The translations under genes were made by a program, and so were the position numbers. Source: Paratinospora sagittata (Eukaryota; Streptophyta; Magnoliopsida; Ranunculales; Menispermaceae). Taken from it: a stretch of DNA of 64,000 nt. Where the stretch lies: positions 19,190,001-19,254,000 of the forward strand of contig CM069610.1 in NCBI GenBank assembly GCA_035771175.1. Reading direction: 5' to 3'. Every line of letters starts with the position of its first letter. Position 1 is the stretch's first letter. Under the pieces are notes generated by a model that searched no databases, had not been told where the DNA came from, and saw only the letters and a program-made list of their open reading frames with translations. Shown one piece after another: positions 49,801-61,000 of the stretch.

Positions 49801-52800
49801 CACACTTGCAAAGTTTACTCTTAGATATATCTTGGCTTTCAGTAATCAGTGTTTCTAAATAATGGGAAGATGAACACAGGGGAGAGGTTGCAAAAAAGGT
49901 TTTCATATATGTGTTTATCTCCATACTAATGTTACCTTTGTAGACAGGAGTTGGAATCAGTGTGACACATATGTTGGCGATGTCAATTCACCAATGAGGT
50001 TTGGAGTAGATGGCGGTACCATTTCCCTGTCATGAGTGATGATGATGTCGTGGAAGATGACATCAATATTTTCCCCTTTATGAACAATGTTCAATGATCA
50101 TGTAGAGACCAGTGGAAGGTGGTGTGTTTGGCAGTCTTGTGGTCTTTATGGAAGGAACAGAACATAAGTGTCTTTCATGATGAGTTTTATTTGGCTGTCA
50201 AAGTGTGGGAGAATTCTCACCTTTTAGCTTCCTTTTGGGTTGCAAATAGCAATCTGTCTAAAAGCTATGTATTAGGGGATTGGCTTAGAGGGTGGGACAA
50301 TTTTATAAATGCTTAGGGGTAATTTTATAAATGCTTAGGGGTATGGGCAAGTTGGCAAGTTGATGTACAGATTTTTTGACTCTCTTACTTATAAATATAT
50401 AATACAGTTTAGTTTCTTTTAAAAATAAAAAATAAAAAAATCTTGTATTTCTATTTCTACTTAAATTATATTTCTACTCCTAAACCCCCAGGACTCTAAA
50501 GTTTATTCCAAACATTTTAGTTTAGTATTAACTTCTAATTTAGTTTCATTAATTAACACAATAACCAAATAACATAAACCACATAATATCTTTGAACATG
50601 CTCATTTGAATCTAATGCAAAAAGATAAGGGATTAAAGCTAAGTGTAGCGTAAAACTTATTATTATTGGGAACCATCCAATTTCTCTTCTTGTTGTTTTA
50701 CCATGGTTATCACTTTATCATACACATCCTTTATCTTGTCAATGTACCCATTCGTAACTCTTTTTTATGTAAAACTCAGTATAATATATCTATTGATTTA
50801 GAAAAAGCCTATGATAACTCACCTAGAGAAATAAATTGGTCGATATTAGGGGGAAAAAAAAAGAGTTACAATTAGGTACATTGAATTGATAAAAGACATG
50901 TATGATGGGGCAAGAACGATTTTTTTTTTTTTTTGACAAGAAACGAAAGTTGTATTGAATTAACTATGGTGAAAAACTATACATGGATATACACCTAGGA
51001 TATGACCCGAAATTAAAGAGGGCAAGAACCATTTTAAAGTCAATAGTAGGTGAAATTAATGAATTTCCAATTATAGTAGGTTTATACCAGGTATTTGCCT
51101 TAAGCCCCTACCTTTTTGTACTAATTATGGATGAATTGACTAAACATATTCAACAAGATATTCCATGGTGTATGTCATTTGCTAATGATATAGTATTTGA
51201 TTGATGATATTATATACAAAGTAAATGCTAAGCTAGAGGTTTGGAGAGAGACTCTAGAATCTAAAGGGTTCAAGATTAGTACGACTAAGACTATGATGTA
51301 TTCGGCAAAAAAAAGAAAGCTAAATTGCAGAAAATTTTATTAATTCTGAAAAAAAACCGTCTTCCAATCCCCAACGCCAACCTTTAAATAGAAGAAACAG
51401 AAAGCTACTCCTAATTTTACTAGGATTGTAAGCAAAACTTATCACTCTAAGCAAGACTTATCCTAATTCTACTAGGACTCTAAGCAAGACTTATCCTATA
51501 TCTGCTAGGATTCCTTTTAACAACACAAAACAGAATCCTATTCAAACATAACCACATTATCCTAACAAGACTCAAAAATAGAAACAAATAAAACTAATTA
51601 CAACTCAATGACAAAAACAGAAATAAATAAAAATAACTAACACGTGCTACATTAGATCCCCCTCTCATGAATGAAACTCATCCTCAAGTTTAAGTTGATA
51701 AAGCGAACTCATCTGGCGCATGAAATTGATAAAGATCTGCCACGTTAAAGGTATTGGAAATGTGTAAATCATTTGGAAGCTCCACCTTATAAGCATTTGG
51801 GTTAATCTTCTGAAGTATGCAACAAGGGCTGATCTTTTCATCTTTAACTTGTTATAACTTATAAGTTCCTGCTGGAAACCTCCCTTTCCTCAAATGCACC
51901 ATCACAAGATCCCCTCCATTGAACTCTTTCTTCCTCCTTCTTTGATCCGCTGGCTCCTTATACTTTGAGTTAGCCTTTTCAAGCTGTCAGTCACTTCCTT
52001 ATGCAATTTAGCAACCCTTTCTGCCATCTGTTCAGCGTCTAAATTCAAACCAGCCGAGGTAGGTAGAGCTGCCAAATCAACAGTTAATCTTGGCACACTT
52101 GTATAAACCAACTCAAATGGAGATTTTTGTGTTGAACGATTCCTCATGTGGTTAAAAGCAAACTCCTTTGGGCTCATCTGGTAGTGAGGAAAATTATGAC
52201 GTGTGGATCAAGTTTCAGATTTAAGGTTTTCACCAAAGCTCTTGATACTATGTTCTCACTACTTCCACTATCAATAATAATATCACAAACTATATTATTG
52301 ATAGTACATCTAGTACAGAAAATGCTGTCTTTGGGATGGGATTTTGGTCTTTGGGGCTAACAATAATCATTGTACTACACACGAGACCCGTTCTCCATTA
52401 TCACCCTCTTCATATGCAACTTCCTCTTCATTTGTTTCTTCCTCACTGTCATCATTCCCTTGTTCTTCCTCAAACCCATCCATAAGCCCTACCTGCCTTT
52501 TTTGTGGACATTCATTGAAAAGATGTCCAAATTGTTAACACCTAAAGCACTTTCCCAGATTCGGTTTAGCATAAGGGTTAAAATTATTCGTCCCACCTTG
52601 TTGTCCAGAAATTTTAGAACCAGTAACCTCCTTGTTTGACTCCTTATTCTGCTGATTTTTGGGGTTTTAGTGATGCTTTTGTAGGGTATTAGTATCTTGT
52701 GCTTGTTTACTACTCTGCCCTTCAAAGATAGGTCGTTTTTGGTTGGTGTATCTGTTGTTGGACTTATTAAGCTGTCTCTCCACCTTGATTGCCAAAGTAA

Positions 52801-55800
52801 CAGCATTAGTAACAGAAGAAATTGGTTGCAATTCTACCCTTTCTTTTATATTAGTGTGCAGCCCTCCTACATACCTTGCTATTAAGCAGTCATCTGTTTC
52901 CTCCAAGTTGTTTCTTGCATTCAAACTATAAAACTCAGTCGTACCACGGTTTTGCCACCTTGCTTGCAATTTTTGATGTTTATTAAACAGCAACCTCTCA
53001 TATTCATTGGGTAAAAATCTCTCTTTCGACAATTTTTTCATGTTTGACCGAGATTTAATGCACCCCTTTCCTTTCTTTCTCCGCTTGGTCTGAATTTGAT
53101 CCCACCAAGTTGAAGCTCCCCCTTTTAACCTGTAGGTGAATAGCTTCACCTTCTTATCCCTCTCTATTTCCATATAATCAAAGAAATTTTCTACCCCCTT
53201 CAACCAATCTGAAAAATCTTCTATACTCAATCTCCCATCAAAAGTAGGAATTTCAACCTTCATCTTGCAATCTGGCTTCTTGCGTCGGTGTCTCCTATGC
53301 CTTTCAGGGGATGAATCATCTAAAATTTCAGATTCCGTAGTGCTGGAATCAGAATCAGAACTGTTGGATTTTGATTGCCCTCGCCTAGGTCTACGTTGGT
53401 CATTCCTTCTTGCCATTGGCCTCATCCGACCCTGCTCAACTCCATTTACATCAACAACTCATCGTTCATGCTGTCCACGGGTATGCTCCAGGTTAATTTC
53501 AGCAAATTGCTGAGTGAGCTGCCTTAAAACTCTCTGCACGTCCTCCACAGAGTGTTGGATTCCATCTCTTGAACCCTCCACAGCTGTGACCCTACATGGA
53601 AGTCCATCCAAGGCGTCCAAACGCTGTTTAACCTGTTCAACGACCTCCTTCCATCCTACGCTACGGTGATCCACGCCACCACTAGGGTTAGTTCCTAAGC
53701 TCGCCATTCCCAAAAGCGCTAGAAACTAAATCGCTTTGATGCCAAATGATGTATTCGGCAAAAGAAGAAAGCTAAATTGCCGAAAATTTTATTAATTCTG
53801 AAAAAAACTGTCTTCCAATCCCCAACGCCAACCTTAAAATAGAAAAAACAGAAAGCTCCTCCTAATTCTACTAAGACTCTAAGCAAGACTTATCCTAATT
53901 CTACTAGGATTCCTTTTAACAACACAAAACAGAATCCTATTCAAACATAACCACATTATCATAACAAGACTCAAAAATAGAAACAAATAAAACTAATTAC
54001 AACTCAACAACAAAAACAAAAATAAATAAAAATAACTAACACGTGCTACATCAAACTAATTACGTTAAATGCAATTTTAGGGGAAGTAGAAATCCAAATG
54101 AAGAGATAGTGAAGATTTGAAATCAAGAGATACCAAGGAGTGAAAAATGTAGGTATTTGGGATCCATTATATATAAAGAAGGAGAAATAGGTAAGGATGT
54201 AAACCATAGAGTTAAAGTAGGAAGGGTCGAGTGGAGGAGTGCTTTTGGGGTATTATATAATTGGCGCGTCTCATTGACGCTAAAAGGAAATTTTATAGAG
54301 TTGCTATTAGGCCACCCATGCTATATGGTAGCGAATGTTGGGCAATTAAAAAGAAACATGTTAACAAACTAAGCGTATCAAAAATGCGAATGCTAAAATG
54401 GATATGTAGTAAAACTTTAAAAAATAACATTAGAAATGAGCATATTTGAGAATTGGTAGGAGTGCACCAATTGGACATAAAATGAGAGAGAACCGAGTAA
54501 GGTGGTTTGGACACATACAACGTAAGCCTTTAAATGCACCAATTAGGGAGAGTGACCTATTAACACATGATGGTAACAATAGAGGTAGAGGTGGACCTAA
54601 ACTAACATGGATAGAGATAATTAAGAAAGATCTAACTTCTAGTAATTTGAATGCGACTTAGCCTTCGATAGACCAAGTGGAGAAAGCAGATCATGTAGCT
54701 AACCCCATATATTTGGGAAAAGGCTTAGTTGAGCTAAGTCACTATAATATATCTCTTAGAACTTTATCATACATATTTGTAAAACTCACCATAATATATC
54801 TCTAAGCACTCTATCATACATATTTGTAGATCAATAAAAACCATATGAAAATCCTTTTCCTCCCTATACCTCTTCATCAATCTCCTCGGCATGTAAATAG
54901 CATTGGTAGGATAAGTAAAACGGAGCATATATAGTGCACGAGGCTCCCACCATTGCAAGGTCTGAGGTAGGGATAATGTATGTAGCCTTACCCCCATATC
55001 AAAGAAGTTGTCTTTGAATTTAAACCTATGACCTCATTGCCACAATGGAGCAACCTCAAACATTATGCCAAGGGACACCCTTTAGTATTGGTTAGATAAC
55101 AAATTTCTAAAAATAGTTTTTTATTAAATACCTCATTGTCATAAAAAATAGTTCACAGAAAGTTTTATTTAGGATAAATAATAAAAAATAAAGTACGTTA
55201 CACTTGGAAGTCAAAACATGATACTTGAACCTATGATATACAACATATACATTTCACCTTTTTAAGGTTGTGTTTGGTTTGTGATTCAAAACCAAGGGAT
55301 ACAACCCAAAAACAAAATTTAGCAAACAATTTTTCATTGTTTTCCGAAAATAGGTTATTTTAGGATAAAATAAAATCTTAAAAAACTATTTTCAAGTTCA
55401 AAAAACCAAACACATTTTTCGTGTTTTCAGATTTTCAAATACAAAAAACAGATTCAAATCACACCTCAAACAAAAACTAAGATTCTCATGAGAAGAACAG
55501 GCCTTCCCACAATGACTGAGATTGTTCCATTGTGACTTAGAGCTCACATGTTTGAATCTACAAACAAACTCTCTAATGTGGAGGGAAGGACACACATTGT
55601 CCCTTCCCCAAACCCTTCAATGGTGGGAACCACATGCCCTAGGATCATTAAGATCCTCATGAATTACTCAAATTAAGATTTGAAATTGCAAATCATAGAA
55701 TTTTCCAATTCTTTTTTTGAATCATGATTTTCGCAACCATGCACGTTGCACCAATTGCACATGATATCCTCCTACCTCACTGTAACGACATTAGATGAAA

Positions 55801-58031
55801 TATAATATCCTTGACCCCTTCTACCCCGAGTAATAGTATCCCTTTATTCCACACCATCAAGTCTATTTCCACCACTTGAAAAGTTCTTCTATTCCCTTCA
55901 CAATAAGCAGCCCTTGTGGAACCAGAAATTTAGCCCACCACCAAAAGGGCCTTCATCTAAACTCTAAAAAAGGGCCATATATGTGTGTGTGTGTGTGTTA
56001 TATTAGAATACTGTACTTTATCCCAATACATTCCTTTTTGACATTTTAACAGTGAAAAAGAAAATTCAACACAAACAACTACCTGCATTAATTATTAAAT
56101 AAAAAATAAAAAATAAAAAAAGAGCCTTCATTTCCACTACTTACCAAATTACAAATATTACACCACAAGATCTAATCTTCCAACAAAAGATAAATTGTTC
56201 AAAAAGTTATGAATTCAATGAGAAGCTCAACTATGCTAAGTCATTCCATCAACAGTTTCTTTTTTTTTTTTTAATATGATAATAGTCTGACAGGTCTCCA
56301 CATCCATCATTATATCATTCTAGGTTGTAAGCTTTATTGAGAAAGAGTAGATGACCAGCACTTGAGGGTTTATGCTCATTTATTTATAAAATGAACATGG
56401 TAAAGTACTTCATAGTTTTGATGAGGGAAATACAGAGTATCCAAATAGATTGAGGATGAGGATACCCTGATATATATCTGACAGTTTATGTAAAACGAAG
56501 CAAAAGATGTTTCCCCAGACTATGCAAGACATGGGTGGAATCCTAGGATCTATACAAGATAAGTAATACATTCATTTTATTCTTAAACTTCCTAACCTAG
56601 AATACATCTCTCAATATTCAACTCTCTTATATAGGGAAAGGTATACAGTGTAGATAACGGGAACGGTTCCGAGGAAATAATGAAAAGATTCAAGGAATAT
56701 CCACAAGTGGTGTTCATATTACAGCAATAAGGAACAAGGCTTCAAACAATCAATGATCAATCTCTACAAGGAAAAGCTTAAGTAAACAAGCTAAGGAAAT
56801 TATCCCCAAATCATTCTTATGAACTATCAGCTACTCCCAAAACAGTAAAGCGGAATTGCATAAAATTAACAGCTGATTCATTTCTACCAGATGTGGACAT
56901 GGTACAGAAATCTAAAATGACCTCCTACAATTAAGTGATCTATGGTAAGAATCTTATGAAAGAAGGTGCAGGTATGAGGAGAAATGAACAAGGAACATAT
57001 TGGCCAAAGTTCTAGACTAAATTAGGTCATAACTAGCTTGAGAAAAATGAAAATGGCTGTTTTCTTTTCCAACCATTTGAATCCCTTCTAGAATTAAGTT
57101 ACAAAGACACCATCTACCAAATTATTCCCTAGTCAAGCAGGTATACAAAGAGTGAATAAGTTTATTGCCGAGAAGATTGCCTCCAATACTTTTTCCTTGT
57201 GTAATTAAGTTCACCAACGTCCAATTTGAATATAAACCACTGTTAGGAGAAGGAAGAAAGAAAATAAAAAGGAAAAAAATTATTGTAAGGGCCCTCGAAT
57301 ACATGATTTTACCCTTTGTTGGCTATTCTATGACTTATTTGCACCATCTGATAATAAAAATCACTTTTGTCATGGTGCAGGGAAGTTCAATGATTAGGGG
57401 ATGGACGTGACTGAAACTTTGGCTAATTTCATGAATCTCCATCCATCATATCCCATTGTGGATGATAGAAGAGTACCACTACTTGTGGAAAAAAAGGTAC
57501 CTTCAGAAGTTGGGTTGTTTGTGCAATTTGCCACCAAATATAAGATCTTGAGTTCTAATATTGTGAGAAGACACTTGAATTTGAACCTCATGTGCATTGC
57601 TTCTTCATTCAACACCCCTACATTGTCCCTTCGCTTCCTCTTCTTTTTAGGCTTTTTCCATCTTGATGCAAATTAGAATGTAAAAGAAATGTAATAAAAT
57701 ATTGGTTTCCAATCTATTTCCAATGTTGTACCACATCCTTCTCATTCCAAATCATGGTTTGAAAAATCAAAAAAAAAATGCTCAATTTCAGTGAATTTTT
57801 TAGATTTTTTGAACTGTTGAAGTATTTAAAAATTCGACACAAAATTCAATGAAATTCGACAAAGAAGAAAACATGTGTTATTTTATCAATAAAAAAATAA
57901 CAATAGTTATGCATTATTTTTTTAACTTCATCAACCAACATAACAATATAAAAAAATAAAAAATAATCTAAAAAGCTAACAAATCATGCAATTTTACGGG
58001 ATATGCCCTACAGAAAAAAAAAAAAAAAAAA

Positions 58032-58066
<35 letters not shown>

Positions 58067-61000
58067 TAGCACGACAAACAAAAATAAAGAAAAAAAAAGG
58101 AAGTTCAAATGAGACAAAAACTTAAAAATACATTGAAAGAATTCTCAAAGCAATCTACTTTTAATTAAAATCCCTAAAACAAAATGAAAAAATAATACAT
58201 TTGAATAATAAACTAATAAATTAGGGTAGGTGGAGTGTCAAACTAACAAATTATATGGTCTAGAAGCAAGTCATAACAAAATTGAAAATCAAAACATAGA
58301 AAAGGTATAAAAACCAAAAGTGACAATTTCAAATTCATCAACCCACTTAACAAGATTGATTTCGGTAGATCATTTATGGATTTTTTTTTTTTGTATTTAA
58401 AGTATCTATTTGTATTAGTTTTTAGCTAATATTACAATAAACCTAGATATTTTAGCATGATAGCATCTATGCAAAAATTCTAATTTTTGCAAACTTTTAC
58501 AAAAAATTGCCCAAGTTGAATTGAACTTCCCTGAATTCAAGCACCGAAGTCTAGGGCGAAGAGAATTTTCAATCCTTGTTCCAAATGAAGTGAGTTTTTT
58601 GCTTTGAATTTAACACAGACAAATAAAAAGTGAACAAAAAGATATCTTTCAAGTTTAAATTACAATAAGAAATGTGAAGAGAATGGTTTTCTTACTTTCC
58701 AAATGTTCGTATCCAGATCTACCTCATGTTTGCCTGACATATCAATGGCATCAACACTTACAACTGAAAATAAAATAAATTACAATAAAAATTTGTTACA
58801 TAACAAGTATGGTAATTGTTAAAAAAATAAAAGGAAAAAAACTGCATTATATTGATAGAAGACACTCAGTACAAAAGTACAAAAGCAAAAGGCAAAAACC
58901 ATCGCATGGTAAGGAAGGAAATGTCATATTTATATGGATTGGAAGAGTCTCTCCACGCTTCAAATCTACTGACATCTGTCCAGTGTAAAAGTTATGGTCA
59001 GATGTTAAATGATTGGAGAGCTTAAGATCATAATCCCATAACCAAAAAGAGAGCCTGAAAAAAATACAACATAGAAAAGCCAAGATAAAGTACAAACCTG
59101 ATGAACTGTATATGTTGTAAGATAATACTTCAGCTCGTGCAAGAATAAGGTGGCCATTACGACTAAACCAATTATTGAAACTACAAAAGAATAAAAAAGG
59201 ACAAGAAGAAGGGTCAAAACATGAAATGAGCTTAAGATGACAACAGAATATGACACTTTGATGAAACAAGAAAAAGGAAGAATCAACGGAAATTGTTTAG
59301 GTCTATCTTCTTCTTTGTTTGAGAAACACAAATACAGAAGTGTCTCTCTCAGGAATGCATGCATGAAAGAATAATTAAAACTGAAAACCAATAGTAAACC
59401 TGTTCATTACAGTATTACACACACTCAAATATGCATGAGTTGGATGTTTGTGCAATAACATCTGGTCTAGTTTGACACTATTCTAGGGTAGTCTCAGCTC
59501 AGTTGCAATAAGCAGCCACAATGACAGCTAAGCAGAAAGACCTCTAGCTTAAAAAAAAAAAAAACACAGAAGCAAAAATTAAATTCTCCCTTAATTGACT
59601 CTTGCCTCATGTAAAGACAATAATCCAAAAAACATCTTTCTATGAAGTTCGGACCACAACCACAGGTCTAGATGATGATAGAATAAATAACTTCTACCTG
59701 GAACTAACAAATGGCTACATTCATCTCAAACTTATACACCAAGGATCAATAGCAAACCAACTAGAGGGTAGCAGGCATTATAGGTTAATGAAGAAAGAAC
59801 ATACAGCAAGTAATGGATTAGGAAGTTCTAATGACAAGGTAGAAAAGCTTCCCAAGATATAAGGCCATATGAGAGGTCCAGCGTCTTGAAAAAATAACAG
59901 TTTTTGGATAATGATAGAATGTAGACATTCCAACTTCCCCACACCCCAGAGAGAGAAAAAAATGAAAATATCAATCATATCACAAGCTAAGATCATTTTT
60001 CAAAGCAACAAAGTTAAAAATTTTGACTTTACCCTAAACTTGGCTCCCTTAAAATTCTGAATTACTTCAGGAAAGTCCAATTCGATGTGAAGAACTTTTA
60101 TAAAAATCACGAACTTGAAGATGTTGACATGAATTCTTGATTAGATGTTAAAATTATTCACAAATATTCTAAAGAGATATAAAAGAAACATGATTACACA
60201 CTTATGTTTAAAACACGTGAAAGCGCTAATATAATGGCTTCAACTACATTTATGGTATCAACATGTGTAAGGCATATTGTCACATTGTGTGCATAATAAA
60301 TTCTTTTTTTATATTTTCTTTATGTTGGCATATGTATTGAAGGTTGAAAACATTTTATCATAATAAAGAGATCTATGAGTTGATTAATGCATCTAATATT
60401 GTCTTTCTTGTTAAGGTGAAAAAGATTTACAATTGTCAAAATATGCATCTAGGTAGAAGTGTTTGGAACTGATAGGCTACCTTTTATAGAGGATGAGCTA
60501 CTATTTTAAATTTCAATTATTTAAGTTTATAGCTTTTGTAGGCCTACTTAGTTGGGAAACTAAAATGTTTGCAGTTTTATTTATATTCACCTAAACATAA
60601 ACTTAGCTATAGAATGTCACCTATATGTGCCTAAAAACTAATTTGATTGTATTTTATTACCACTGTTGATTTAATTAAAACTTTATTTATTAGTTAAGAC
60701 ATTAACTAATTGAGCAATTTGAATAATGTTAAGCCAATTATAAATTTTTTAAACCTTTCTTCATGCTTTATAACAAGAGAAATTTTGAAAGATTGATTTT
60801 AAAATGTTGTTATTGTTTAAACAATTTTTAGCCAATAAAAAGTATAAAACTTTAAGCTTAATTGTTAGATGAAAAATGCTATTTACTATTTTTTAGGTCT
60901 AAAATAATGTTAAGAATAGGTTGAATAAGAGAGAAGAAATTAATGACTTATTTCATTGATGTTGACAATTAAACTTCAAAATGTTTTCAATGTTTTGAAT

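Larger units (their letters stand above)
51294..54053 (-). mobile_element. Ty3/gypsy retrotransposon with most of pol deleted
   Basis: It is flanked by GACTA (51289-51293) and AACTA (54054-54058), 4 of 5 alike. LTR ends are TGATGT and ACATCA (ACATTA on the left LTR). In minus-strand order it has an LTR (53747-54053), a primer site, gag, a short protease/linker remnant, the C-terminal end of integrase, a polypurine tract (complement of GATCCCCCTCTC) and an LTR (51294-51654). Reverse transcriptase, RNase H and the integrase core are missing. Confidence 0.87.
50780..54738 (+). mobile_element. RTE-type LINE relic, split by a gypsy element
   Basis: The left part (50780-51293) encodes RT pieces: [17 protein letters not shown], then [20 protein letters not shown] and [19 protein letters not shown] followed by ND (the A/N-D-D motif), then [16 protein letters not shown]. 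After the gypsy insertion (51294-54053) the C-terminal part resumes: [59 protein letters not shown] and [15 protein letters not shown]. It ends in CCCCATATATTTGGGAAAAG, close to the usual RTE 3' end. Frames are broken in several places. Confidence 0.85.

Noticed and set aside
54905..55082. Possible tRNA gene because of a B-box-like segment
   Set aside because: There is no cloverleaf or anticodon arm; the order of blocks fits a decayed Au-type SINE.
59181..59182. Alternative phase at the exon 1/2 junction (exon 1 ending at GCA)
   Set aside because: It would need a non-AG acceptor; ending at GTTG before GTACGA restores the AVVSIIG frame with GT-AG borders.
58847..59391. Two long minus-strand frames of 128 and 140 codons near exons 2 and 3
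   Set aside because: They are exon sequence read on into introns; only 59098-59180 and 58900-58975 are coding.
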